Positions 1 through 5,681 of a stretch of 8,942 nt of DNA are shown in pieces (positions within the stretch are counted from its first letter, which is position 1; every line of letters begins with the position of its first letter). The DNA is from an uncultured Oscillospiraceae bacterium (lineage in GTDB: Bacteria > Bacillota > Clostridia > Oscillospirales > Oscillospiraceae), in NCBI GenBank assembly GCA_934615645.1, contig CAKTTR010000073.1, positions 1-8,942 on the forward strand, written 5' to 3'. The notes beneath the pieces are model-generated. The model was not told the origin of the DNA, did no database searches, and was given only the letters and a program-made list of their open reading frames with translations. Position numbers and translations under genes: made by a program.

Positions 1-341
1 AGTGTGAAAGGGGCGGTCTTGGAGCCCCTTTCGCGTTCAATCAAAGGCATTTGCGAAGCAAATGCACGGGCCGGACGCTTGCGGACGGCCGCCCCCCCGC
101 CTTTGGTGGCGTCTTTCTTCCCCGATTCTTTCTTCGCTATTGAAGAAAGAATCGGGCCCCCGGAGGGCGCTAGCCCTATCGCCTGGTAGATATTAAGACG
201 TAAAAAGTTTCAAAAAGCGCCCTTTTGGGGCACTGCCCCAACAAAAAAAGACCTCCCTGCGGCTTTCCCCGAGGGGAAACCACATGAAAGTCTTGTTACC
301 ATCTATATGGCACAGCTCACAGGCCGCAGAGGCGGCCGGGT
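1..341. repeat. Gene-free hairpin-rich region
   Basis: No convincing gene is visible here. The stretch is a chain of short inverted repeats: GAAAGGGGC/GCCCCTTTC (6-14 with 24-32), GCATTTGC/GCAAATGC with a GAA loop (47-65), GGCCG/CGGCC (69-73 with 86-90), a perfect 15-bp stem CCCGATTCTTTCTTC with loop GCTATT (121-156), AGGGC/GCCCT (164-177), TTGGGGC/GCCCCAA (225-241), TTTCCCC/GGGGAAA (264-279) and GGCCGC/GCGGCC (322-337). None is followed by a T-run on the plus strand, so they are not ordinary plus-strand terminators. The density suggests an intergenic repeat element or the structured 3' end of a gene lying to the left. I do not recognise a named repeat family. Confidence 0.6.
212..234 (-). 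terminator. Likely intrinsic terminator of the mgtE transcript
   Basis: Read on the minus strand this gives stem AGTGCCC, loop CAAAA, stem GGGCGCT (one wobble pair) and then a TTTTT run, which is the standard Rho-independent layout. It lies about 210 nt past the mgtE stop codon, so it would end a transcript with a long 3' tail. It overlaps another hairpin (225-241) that could compete with it. Confidence 0.45.
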
Positions 342-395
342 ATGTTGCGAGCATGTCGAGAACTACTCCCTTTGATGTGTGGCTTTATGATACCA

Positions 396-435
396 GGGGC
401 CGCGCCGTTTGTCAAGCAAAAACCGGCGCGGCCCC
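396..435 (-). terminator. Strong GC hairpin just after mgtE, no U-tract
   Basis: GGGGCCGCGCCG (396-407) and CGGCGCGGCCCC (424-435) form a perfect 12-bp stem around a 16-nt loop, starting 7 nt beyond the mgtE stop codon. On the minus strand the sequence after the stem is TATCATAAAG, without the T-run needed for classic intrinsic termination. It may be an RNA 3'-end stabiliser or an atypical terminator, with release at the T-tailed hairpin at 212-234. Confidence 0.4.
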
Positions 436-442
436 GGTGAAG

Positions 443-1819
443 TTACAGCCCCAAAATCGCCCGGGCGATGTTGAAATACACCAGCAGCGACAGCGCGTCG
501 ACGACGGTCGTAATGAGCGGCGACGCCATCAGCGCCGGGTCGAAGCCCAGCTTGTCTGCCAGCATTGGCAGCACGCAGCCGACGATTTTCGACGCCAGCA
601 CCGTCACCGCCAGCGCCAGGCAGACGACCAGCGCGACGACCCAAGTCACCCCGTCCGTCTGCAGCAGCAGGCAGTCGATGAGCATGACCTTGGCAAAGCA
701 CGCCGCCGCCAGCACCAGGCCGCAGAGCACCGCCACGCGAATTTCCTTCCAAATGACCTTCGCCAGGTCCGCAAATTTGATCTCGTTCAAGCTCAGCCCG
801 CGGATGATCGTGACAGACGTCTGCGACCCCGCGTTGCCCGCGCTGCCCATCAGCATCGGGATAAACGAGCTCAGGCAGATCATGGCGTAGAGCTGATTTT
901 CAAAGTAGGAGATGATGAGCCCCGTAAACGTCGAGGAGATCATCAGCAGCGTCAGCCACGGGACGCGCTTTTTAAAAATTTCCACCGGCTGCATCCGCAT
1001 GTAGGACTTCTCCGAGGGGATAATGGCGGCCATCTTCTTGATATCCTCCGTGGCCTCTTCCTCGATGACGTCCATGGCATCGTCGAACGTGACGATGCCG
1101 ACCATCCGCTCCTCGCTGTCGAGGACGGGAAGGGCCAGGAAGTTGTATTTTGAGAGCATCTGGGCGACCTTTTCCTTGTCGTCCCAGGTCTTGACGTGGA
1201 TGACGTTGGTGATCATAATGTCCTCGATGACCGTGTCGTCGTCCTCGCACAGGAGCAGGTCCTTGACGGTGACAAGCCCGATGAGCTTCCGGTCCCGGGT
1301 GACATAGCAGGTGTAGATCGTCTCCTTGTCGACGCCGGTGCGGCGGATGCGGGTAATCGCCTCATCGACATGCATCGTCGGCCGCAGGGAGATATACTCC
1401 GTCGTCATGATAGACCCCGCCGAATCCTCCGCGTAGCGCAGGATCTCATTGATGCTCTGCCGCATCTCCGGGTCCGCCTGGCTCAAGATCCGCTTGACGA
1501 CATTGGCGGGCATCTCTTCGATCAGATCGACCGCGTCGTCGACATATAATTCATCGACGACTTCTTTTAGCTCCGTATCGGAAAATCCGTGGATCAGCAG
1601 CTGCTGGGCCTCCGGCTCCATCTCGACAAACGTCTCCGCCGCCTGCTCCTTGGGCAGCAGCCGAAACAGCAGCGGCAGCCGGTCCTCCGGCAGCGCCTCG
1701 AACAGCGCCGCGACGTCCGACGGGTTCATCGTCACGAGGATATCCCGCAGCGTCATATATTTCTTCTCTTTTAATAGTAACGCGATGGTGCGCTCCATCG
1801 TGCTGGTGTATTCTGCCAT
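443..1819 (-). CDS. mgtE: Magnesium transporter MgtE
   Basis: This is a complete 458-residue MgtE, the usual family length. MgtE is a dimeric membrane channel that imports Mg2+ and is closed when its cytoplasmic domains bind Mg2+. The order of parts is typical: an acidic helical N-domain (about residues 25-130), two CBS domains (about 135-255, with repeated LIGLVTVKDLL and MVGIVTFDDAMD segments), a connecting helix, and a C-terminal membrane domain from about 286 with five predicted helices. The conserved pore-region motif GSAGNAGSQ is at 325-333. The last helix carries Asp441 within SPLITTVVDALS, matching the pore aspartate known from Thermus MgtE. The ATG at 1819 is supported by AGGAGG (1825-1830) 5 nt upstream. 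The gene is transcribed away from the tRNA-editing gene and has a long leader with a short upstream reading frame. Nothing is broken or missing. Confidence 0.96.
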   Translation of the reverse strand: MAEYTSTMERTIALLLKEKKYMTLRDILVTMNPSDVAALFEALPEDRLPLLFRLLPKEQAAETFVEMEPEAQQLLIHGFSDTELKEVVDELYVDDAVDLIEEMPANVVKRILSQADPEMRQSINEILRYAEDSAGSIMTTEYISLRPTMHVDEAITRIRRTGVDKETIYTCYVTRDRKLIGLVTVKDLLLCEDDDTVIEDIMITNVIHVKTWDDKEKVAQMLSKYNFLALPVLDSEERMVGIVTFDDAMDVIEEEATEDIKKMAAIIPSEKSYMRMQPVEIFKKRVPWLTLLMISSTFTGLIISYFENQLYAMICLSSFIPMLMGSAGNAGSQTSVTIIRGLSLNEIKFADLAKVIWKEIRVAVLCGLVLAAACFAKVMLIDCLLLQTDGVTWVVALVVCLALAVTVLASKIVGCVLPMLADKLGFDPALMASPLITTVVDALSLLVYFNIARAILGL

Positions 1820-1830
1820 CTCTTCCTCCT

Positions 1831-1926
1831 GCGTGTTATCAAACTACACGGCGCATTGTTTTATGCCGTGGCGCCGGGCAAGCCCCCGGCGGGCAGGTCT
1901 CAGGTGCAGGGCAGCGCTGGAATAGT
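1831..1926 (-). promoter_or_regulatory. Structured mgtE leader with competing hairpins
   Basis: Between the upstream short reading frame and the mgtE ribosome binding site lie three inverted repeats. CGCCGGG/CCCGGCG occupies 1872-1891. CACGGC/GCCGTG pairs 1847-1852 with 1865-1870. CGTGT/ACACG pairs 1832-1836 with 1846-1850. The last two share bases 1847-1850, so only one can form at a time, and the last ends just before AGGAGG at 1825-1830. No hairpin is followed by a T-run, so control of translation or RNA stability is easier to imagine than intrinsic attenuation. I looked for an M-box (Mg2+) riboswitch and did not recognise one. The pairings are seen by eye; a regulatory role is inferred. 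Confidence 0.4.
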
Positions 1927-2004
1927 TTACAAGGGCCACAGCCGCAGGTGCGGCTCCGGCTCTGCGCTGCTTCGGTCTGCGCCGTTCCGACTGCCTGCGT
2001 CCAT
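1927..2004 (-). CDS. Short leader peptide (25 aa) upstream of mgtE
   Basis: A 25-codon frame starts with ATG at 2004, preceded by AAAGGAGGG (2011-2019) with 7 nt between AGGAGG and the start, one of the best ribosome binding sites in the window. It begins about 45 nt after the predicted transcription start and ends with TAA about 107 nt before mgtE. The peptide starts MDAGSRNGADRSS and ends AEPEPHLRLWPL; it has no signal peptide or membrane segment. Its second half encodes a hairpin, AGCCGC/GCGGCT (1940-1955, extendable to about 1932-1963), which translating ribosomes would open. Position, size and the acid-proline stretch suggest a cis-acting leader peptide sensing translation, as known for enterobacterial mgtL; that analogy is inference. 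The same frame stays open upstream of 2004, but those starts lie at or beyond the promoter. It could still be a chance frame. Confidence 0.5.
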   Translation of the reverse strand: MDAGSRNGADRSSAEPEPHLRLWPL

Positions 2005-2032
2005 TGTGTTCCCTCCTTTAAATTTACGCATC

Positions 2033-2047
2033 TGGGGAAATACCCCA
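2033..2047 (-). other. 5'-end hairpin of the mgtE transcript
   Basis: TGGGG (2043-2047 read on the minus strand) and CCCCA (2033-2037) form a 5-bp stem with a 5-nt loop, starting within a few bases of the predicted transcription start near 2049. Such a hairpin at the extreme 5' end often stabilises bacterial mRNA. The effect here is inferred. Confidence 0.3.
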
Positions 2048-2055
2048 ACTATCCT

Positions 2056-2084
2056 ATCATACGCGGATTTTATCCATTTGTCAA
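2056..2084 (-). promoter_or_regulatory. Sigma-A promoter of the mgtE leader
   Basis: On the minus strand the sequence reads TTGACA (2084-2079), a 17-nt spacer, then TATGAT (2061-2056). This is a perfect -35 box, ideal spacing and a -10 box with one mismatch to TATAAT. The upstream side is AT-rich (TTTTTTTCTTT), like an UP element. Transcription would start near 2049, giving about 230 nt of leader before mgtE and about 45 nt before the short leader reading frame. Confidence 0.8.
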
Positions 2085-2110
2085 AGAAAAAAACCACGCA
2101 AAACGATGTC

Positions 2111-2139
2111 TTTTCAGAAAGCCCCGGGTATGATACAAT
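2111..2139 (+). promoter_or_regulatory. Extended -10 promoter of the tRNA-editing gene
   Basis: TGATACAAT (2131-2139) is an extended -10 element (TG, one base, then TACAAT). A weak -35 box TTTTCA (2111-2116) lies 17 nt upstream. The predicted start near 2146 gives a short 5' untranslated region of about 43 nt. The promoter sits back to back with the mgtE promoter; their core elements are 26 nt apart and do not overlap. Confidence 0.6.
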
Positions 2140-2188
2140 AAAAAGAAATAATCGGCAGCTACCACGCCTGCCGGAACGGAGATTTGCT

Positions 2189-3352
2189 ATGCAGACCAAA
2201 GAATTATACTATAAAGACCCCATGTGTTCCCACTTCACCGCCACCGTCACCGCCTGCGCGCCGCTGGGCGGCGGCCGCTTCGCCGTGACCATGGACCAAA
2301 CCGCCTTCTTCCCCGAGGGCGGCGGCCAGCCCGGCGACCGGGGGACGCTGACCTATGACGGAGCTGCCGTCCCCGTCCTCGATACCCAGTTTCAAGCCGG
2401 GGAGCCCACCCACCTCTGCGCCGCCCCCCTCCCGGTCGGGGAGAGGGTGGAGGGCGCATTGGACTGGCCCCACCGCTTCGACCTCATGCAGCAGCACGCC
2501 GGCGAGCACCTCGTCTCCGGCGAGGTCCACCGCCGCTTCGGCTACGACAACGTCGGCTTCCATATGGGGGCCGAGCTGGTGACGATCGACTTTAACGGCC
2601 TGCTCACCTGGCAGGACCTTGCGCCCATCGAAGCCGCCGTCAACGAAGCCGTCTGGCAAAATATCCCCTGCCGCGCCTGGTACCCGGCCGACCTGGAAAG
2701 CCAAGCCTATCGCAGCAAAAAAGCGTTAGAAGGCCCCGTCCGCCTCGTCCAGTTTGGAGACCGCGACACCTGCGCCTGCTGCGGCGTCCATGTGGAGGCG
2801 ACCGGGCAAATTGGCCTTGTAAAACTCCTGTCCGTCGCCAAATTCCGCACCGGCGTCCGCATCGAGATGGCCTGTGGGGCCCGGGCCCTTGCCATCGTCA
2901 ATGCCCAGCTGGCCCAGAACCGGGAAATTTCCCAGGCCCTGTCCGCCAAACCCGATGCGACGGCGCGCGCCGTCGCCCGCCTGCAAGCCGAGCTTGCCGT
3001 GCAGAAGTCCCGCCTGCACGAGCTTGAAAACGAAGCCGCCGCCCGGGTGGCCCAGCGCTATGCAGGGCAGGGGAGCGCGCTGCATTTTACGTGCGGCCTT
3101 GCAGGCGACGCCCTGCGCCGCCTGTGCCTGGCGATTTTCGAATCCTGCGGCGGCCGCGCCGCCGTCTTTAGCCAGGTCGGGGACGTGTGGCAATACGCCA
3201 TCGCCGCCCCCGAAGGCCAGGACCTGCGCCCTGTCGCCAAGGCCCTGAACGCCGCCCTGTCCGGCCGCGGCGGCGGCAAGCCCGGCTTTGTCCAGGGGGC
3301 CGTCAAAGCCGGCCGCGAGGAAATTGACGCTTGGTTCCAAGCCAACCCCTGA
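2189..3352 (+). CDS. AlaX-type alanyl-tRNA editing protein with DHHA1 domain
   Basis: This 387-residue protein resembles the editing half of alanyl-tRNA synthetase without the catalytic synthetase core, as in the long AlaX class. Such proteins hydrolyse Ser-tRNA(Ala) or Gly-tRNA(Ala) in the cytoplasm. The N-terminal part has the family's glycine-rich motif FPEGGGQPGD (41-50). The zinc and editing-site motifs are both intact: HAGEH (HxxxH, 103-107) and CCGVH (CxxxH, 197-201). A probable coiled coil (about 265-300) leads to a C-terminal DHHA1-like domain with GRGGGKPG (359-366). I chose ATG 2189 because GGAGA (2178-2182) lies 6 nt upstream and the promoter is at 2111-2139. The frame is open back to 1856, but that extension covers both promoters and is not a protein. 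The gene is single, divergent from mgtE and has no clear terminator after it. Confidence 0.9.
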   Translation: MQTKELYYKDPMCSHFTATVTACAPLGGGRFAVTMDQTAFFPEGGGQPGDRGTLTYDGAAVPVLDTQFQAGEPTHLCAAPLPVGERVEGALDWPHRFDLMQQHAGEHLVSGEVHRRFGYDNVGFHMGAELVTIDFNGLLTWQDLAPIEAAVNEAVWQNIPCRAWYPADLESQAYRSKKALEGPVRLVQFGDRDTCACCGVHVEATGQIGLVKLLSVAKFRTGVRIEMACGARALAIVNAQLAQNREISQALSAKPDATARAVARLQAELAVQKSRLHELENEAAARVAQRYAGQGSALHFTCGLAGDALRRLCLAIFESCGGRAAVFSQVGDVWQYAIAAPEGQDLRPVAKALNAALSGRGGGKPGFVQGAVKAGREEIDAWFQANP

Positions 3353-3450
3353 CGAAGCGGCCATTTTCCCACTGTGACGGTCCCTTTATGGATATTTTAC
3401 AGGAAAAATTTGTTTCACTCCATAAATCGCAGCAATATTGAGAAAATGAG
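3353..3450. other. AT-rich gap before the opp promoters
   Basis: No gene is visible. Composition shifts sharply from the GC-rich upstream gene to AT-rich. The only structure seen is TTTATGG (3385-3391) with CCATAAA (3420-3426), a 7-bp inverted repeat around a 28-nt AT-rich loop. It is not followed by a T-run and is not a convincing terminator. It could be a regulator site upstream of the opp promoter at 3451. Confidence 0.35.
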
Positions 3451-3479
3451 TTGCATTTTTTCCATTTATACGGTATAAT
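3451..3479 (+). promoter_or_regulatory. Promoter P1 of the opp operon
   Basis: TTGCAT (3451-3456), a 17-nt spacer and a perfect TATAAT (3474-3479) form a strong sigma-A promoter. The predicted start is near 3486, about 180 nt before oppB. Confidence 0.75.
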
Positions 3480-3513
3480 AATTTCTAAAGCACTGCAAAT
3501 TCGCGATGCATAA

Positions 3514-3522
3514 TGGTATAAT
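3514..3522 (+). promoter_or_regulatory. Promoter P2 of the opp operon (extended -10)
   Basis: TGGTATAAT is a perfect extended -10 element. No good -35 box lies at the right distance, which extended -10 promoters tolerate. The predicted start is near 3529, inside an inverted repeat (3520-3541). It lies 43 nt downstream of the P1 -10 box, so the two would act in tandem. Confidence 0.6.
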
Positions 3523-3541
3523 GCCCCAAATTCCGGGCATT
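3520..3541 (+). promoter_or_regulatory. Inverted repeat over the P2 start site
   Basis: AATGCCC (3520-3526) and GGGCATT (3535-3541) are perfect inverted copies separated by 8 nt. The left arm overlaps the P2 -10 box and the centre falls at the predicted transcription start. This is a typical position for a repressor operator, though the RNA from P1 would also form a hairpin here. The cognate regulator is unknown. Confidence 0.4.
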
Positions 3542-3542
3542 C

Positions 3543-3559
3543 CGGCGCGTCCCGCGCCG
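3543..3559 (+). other. GC-rich hairpin in the oppB leader
   Basis: CGGCGCG, loop TCC, CGCGCCG: a perfect 7-bp stem of only G-C pairs, shortly after the predicted P2 start. It is not followed by a T-run, so it is not a standard terminator. It may stabilise the 5' end of the opp mRNA. Confidence 0.4.
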
Positions 3560-3571
3560 CAGAACCCAAGC

Positions 3572-3589
3572 GTAAGGGCCGGCCCTTAC
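3572..3589. repeat. Perfect 18-bp palindrome in the oppB leader
   Basis: GTAAGGGCCGGCCCTTAC reads identically on both strands with no spacer, so it suits a dimeric protein or a cruciform better than an RNA hairpin. Its core GCCGGCCC (3578-3585) recurs directly at 3623-3630. The segment GGGCCGGC (3576-3583) could therefore pair either within the palindrome or with that downstream copy. It lies about 75 nt before oppB. Whether it is an operator, an RNA switch or part of a dispersed intergenic repeat cannot be told from one copy. Confidence 0.6.
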
Positions 3590-3664
3590 AGCGTCCTTCG
3601 TTGGCGAAAGGCGAAGCCCATTGCCGGCCCCTGCCGAAAAAAGAAAACGTAAGGCGGGAACAAC

Positions 3665-4594
3665 ATGAATCCAAAAACCATGCGCTACATTCTCAAGCGG
3701 CTGCTCCTGGCGATCCTGACAGTCTGGGTCGTCATCACCGTGACCTTTTTCGTCATGCGCGCCGTCCCCGGCGGCCCCTTCATGAGCGAAAAAGCCATCA
3801 CCCCCGCAGCCCAGGCAGCTCTCGAAGCAAAATACGGCTTGGATAAGCCCCTGCTGACCCAGTACGGGACTTATCTGAAGGACATCGTCACGAAATTCGA
3901 CTTCGGCCCCTCTCTGAAGCAGCGCGGCCAGAGCGTCATCACGATCATCTCACGGGGCTTGAAGGTCTCGCTTCGCTTGGGCGTGATTGCAGCGTTCAGC
4001 GCCCTGCTTGTCGGCGTCATTCTGGGGGCCATTGCCGCCCTGCGCCGCAATAAAATCGTCGACCGTGTCATCATGGTCATTACGACTGCGTTTGTCTCCA
4101 TGCCGTCGTTTATTATGGGCACCCTGCTGCTCGTTCTATTCTCCATTAAATGGATGATTCTCCCGGCCAATGGGTCGACGGCGGCGGGCCTGGTCCTGCC
4201 GGTCGTCACGCTGGCGCTGTACCCCATGGCCTATATCACCCGCCTGACCCGCTCCTCCATGCTGGACGTCCTGGGACAGGACTACATCCGCACCGCCCGG
4301 GCCAAGGGCGTCTCCGGGGTCCGCATCATCTTCGGCCACGCGCTGAAGAACTCCCTCATCCCGGTCATCACGTATTTTGGCCCGATGCTGGCCTATATCG
4401 TCACCGGCTCCCTCGTGGTGGAGAAGATCTTCGCCGTGCCGGGCATCGGCCGTGCATTTGTCAACAGCATCACCAACCGCGACTACCCCTTGATCATGGG
4501 CACGACCATCGTCCTGGCGACCTTGATCGTCGTGATGAACCTTGTCAGCGATATTCTCTACAAGGTCGTCGACCCCAGAATTACATTGGAATAA
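3665..4594 (+). CDS. oppB: Oligopeptide ABC transporter permease OppB
   Basis: This 309-residue inner-membrane protein is one of the two channel subunits of an oligopeptide importer. It has the expected length and six predicted membrane helices, the first at about residues 9-31. The early segment AVPGGPF followed by EAKYGLDKPLLTQY and DFGPS is closely OppB-like (E. coli OppB has PGSPF and EAKYHLNDP at this place). The EAA loop that contacts the ATPases is RTARAKG (209-215) and the following residues, including HALKNSLIPV. The start ATG 3665 has AGGCGG (3652-3657) 7 nt upstream. It is the first gene of the operon, behind two promoters and a structured leader, and oppC follows after 15 nt. A dipeptide permease (DppB) is the main alternative. 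Confidence 0.93.
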   Translation: MNPKTMRYILKRLLLAILTVWVVITVTFFVMRAVPGGPFMSEKAITPAAQAALEAKYGLDKPLLTQYGTYLKDIVTKFDFGPSLKQRGQSVITIISRGLKVSLRLGVIAAFSALLVGVILGAIAALRRNKIVDRVIMVITTAFVSMPSFIMGTLLLVLFSIKWMILPANGSTAAGLVLPVVTLALYPMAYITRLTRSSMLDVLGQDYIRTARAKGVSGVRIIFGHALKNSLIPVITYFGPMLAYIVTGSLVVEKIFAVPGIGRAFVNSITNRDYPLIMGTTIVLATLIVVMNLVSDILYKVVDPRITLE

Positions 4595-4609
4595 TAGAGG
4601 TACCTGTCC

Positions 4610-5668
4610 ATGAAAAAGACTCCCTTTAACCTGCAGCTGGATGTGGACGCATTTTTGCCCGCCAGCGAGGAGGAAAAGCAATATCTCGTGCAGATGCGCG
4701 ACTCGTCCACCTTCTTCAAAGACGGCGTCAAGCGCCTGCTGAAAAACAAGGTCGCGACGATCAGCCTGATCGTCATCGTCATCATCACCTTGTCGTCCAT
4801 CCTGCTCCCCATGCTCTGGCCCTACTCCTACGAGCAGATGCTGGGCGTGACGCCCGGCAGGCCGGTTGACCCGTCCTACAGCAATCTTGCCCCCTTCACC
4901 TACGGCAAGACAGAGCAGGCATTGATCGACGCTGGCGAGAGCGTCTTCCCCCATATCTTCGGGACGGACTCCTCCGGCCGCGACTACTTCATCCGCGTCG
5001 TCTACGGCACCCGCATCTCCCTGGCCGTCGGCTTCTTCGCGAGTATTATTGTTTTGATTATCGGTATGCTGATCGGCTCCATCGCAGGCTACTGCGGCGG
5101 CAAGGTTGACCTTATCATCATGCGCATCGTCGATATCATCTACTCCCTGCCGGATATGCTGATGGTCATCCTCCTGGCCTCGGTCCTGAATGTCTCCATC
5201 GGCGCGTCGCTGGAGGGGACGATCTTCGCCAAGCTCGGCGCGAATATCGTCAGCCTCTTCATTGTCTTTGCGCTTTTATACTGGGTCTCCATGGCCCGGC
5301 TCATCCGCGGGCAGATTCTTTCTCTGAAGGAGCAGGAGTACGTCCTGGCCGCCCAGGCCACCGGCGCCAAGGGCTCGCGCATCATCCGGCGGCACCTGCT
5401 GCCCAACTCCATCAGCGTCGTCATCATCTCGACGGCTCTGCAGATCCCCAACGCGATCTTTACCGAGAGCTACCTGTCCTTCCTGGGCCTGGGCGTCAAT
5501 GCCCCCATGCCGTCGCTGGGCTCCCTGGCGTCGGAGGCGCTGAACGGCCTGAGTTCTTATCCGTACCGCCTTGTCATTCCGGCCATTGTGATCTCCCTGA
5601 TCGTGCTGTCTCTGAACCTCTTCGGCGACGGCCTGCGGGACGCCTTTGACCCGAAGCTCAATAGTTAA
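4610..5668 (+). CDS. oppC: Oligopeptide ABC transporter permease OppC
   Basis: This 352-residue protein is the second channel subunit. A hydrophilic N-terminal stretch of about 50 residues, ending in the positively charged VKRLLKNKVA, leads into the first membrane helix (about 51-68). That is the usual OppC N-terminal domain. A periplasmic-type loop then carries HIFGTDSSGRDYF, a hallmark of OppC/DppC proteins. The EAA loop is AAQATGAKGSRII (about 247-259) followed by RRHLLPNS. The C-terminal part has the family segment SYLSFLGLGV. The start ATG 4610 has AGAGGT (4596-4601) 8 nt upstream, directly after the oppB stop. The stop codon TAA (5666-5668) is fused to the ribosome binding site of oppD, pointing to tight co-translation. 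Confidence 0.93.
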   Translation: MKKTPFNLQLDVDAFLPASEEEKQYLVQMRDSSTFFKDGVKRLLKNKVATISLIVIVIITLSSILLPMLWPYSYEQMLGVTPGRPVDPSYSNLAPFTYGKTEQALIDAGESVFPHIFGTDSSGRDYFIRVVYGTRISLAVGFFASIIVLIIGMLIGSIAGYCGGKVDLIIMRIVDIIYSLPDMLMVILLASVLNVSIGASLEGTIFAKLGANIVSLFIVFALLYWVSMARLIRGQILSLKEQEYVLAAQATGAKGSRIIRRHLLPNSISVVIISTALQIPNAIFTESYLSFLGLGVNAPMPSLGSLASEALNGLSSYPYRLVIPAIVISLIVLSLNLFGDGLRDAFDPKLNS

Positions 5669-5681
5669 GGAGGCGCGCACT

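Noticed and set aside
4..189. Plus-strand 61-codon frame starting with GTG at the left edge
   Set aside because: It runs through four inverted repeats, has no visible ribosome binding site and no recognisable protein features.
284..1153. Plus-strand reading frame of 289 codons with a GAGGGG ribosome-binding-like sequence before ATG 284
   Set aside because: From about 443 on it is antisense to mgtE and gives an Arg/Gln/His/Asp-rich low-complexity protein typical of a shadow frame. The first 50 residues resemble nothing I know.
1839..2048. Minus-strand 69-codon frame with a Cys/Pro-rich end, overlapping the short leader frame
   Set aside because: It lacks a ribosome binding site, starts at the predicted transcription start, and its cysteines come from GC-rich hairpin sequence. 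The 25-codon frame is far better supported.
1820..2050. M-box (ykoK) magnesium riboswitch in the mgtE leader
   Set aside because: The leader is long enough, but I could not find the conserved M-box core by eye. A covariance-model search would settle this.
1856..2188. Upstream extension of the AlaX-type gene to ATG 1856
   Set aside because: It would translate through both divergent promoters and the mgtE leader. The protein family begins near residue 1 of the 2189 start, which has a proper ribosome binding site.
3391..3411. ATTTTACAGGAAAAAT as a possible CodY box upstream of the opp promoter
   Set aside because: CodY is a known regulator of peptide uptake in Gram-positives, but the match to AATTTTCWGAAAATT is poor, with wrong central spacing. 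The link is only suggestive.
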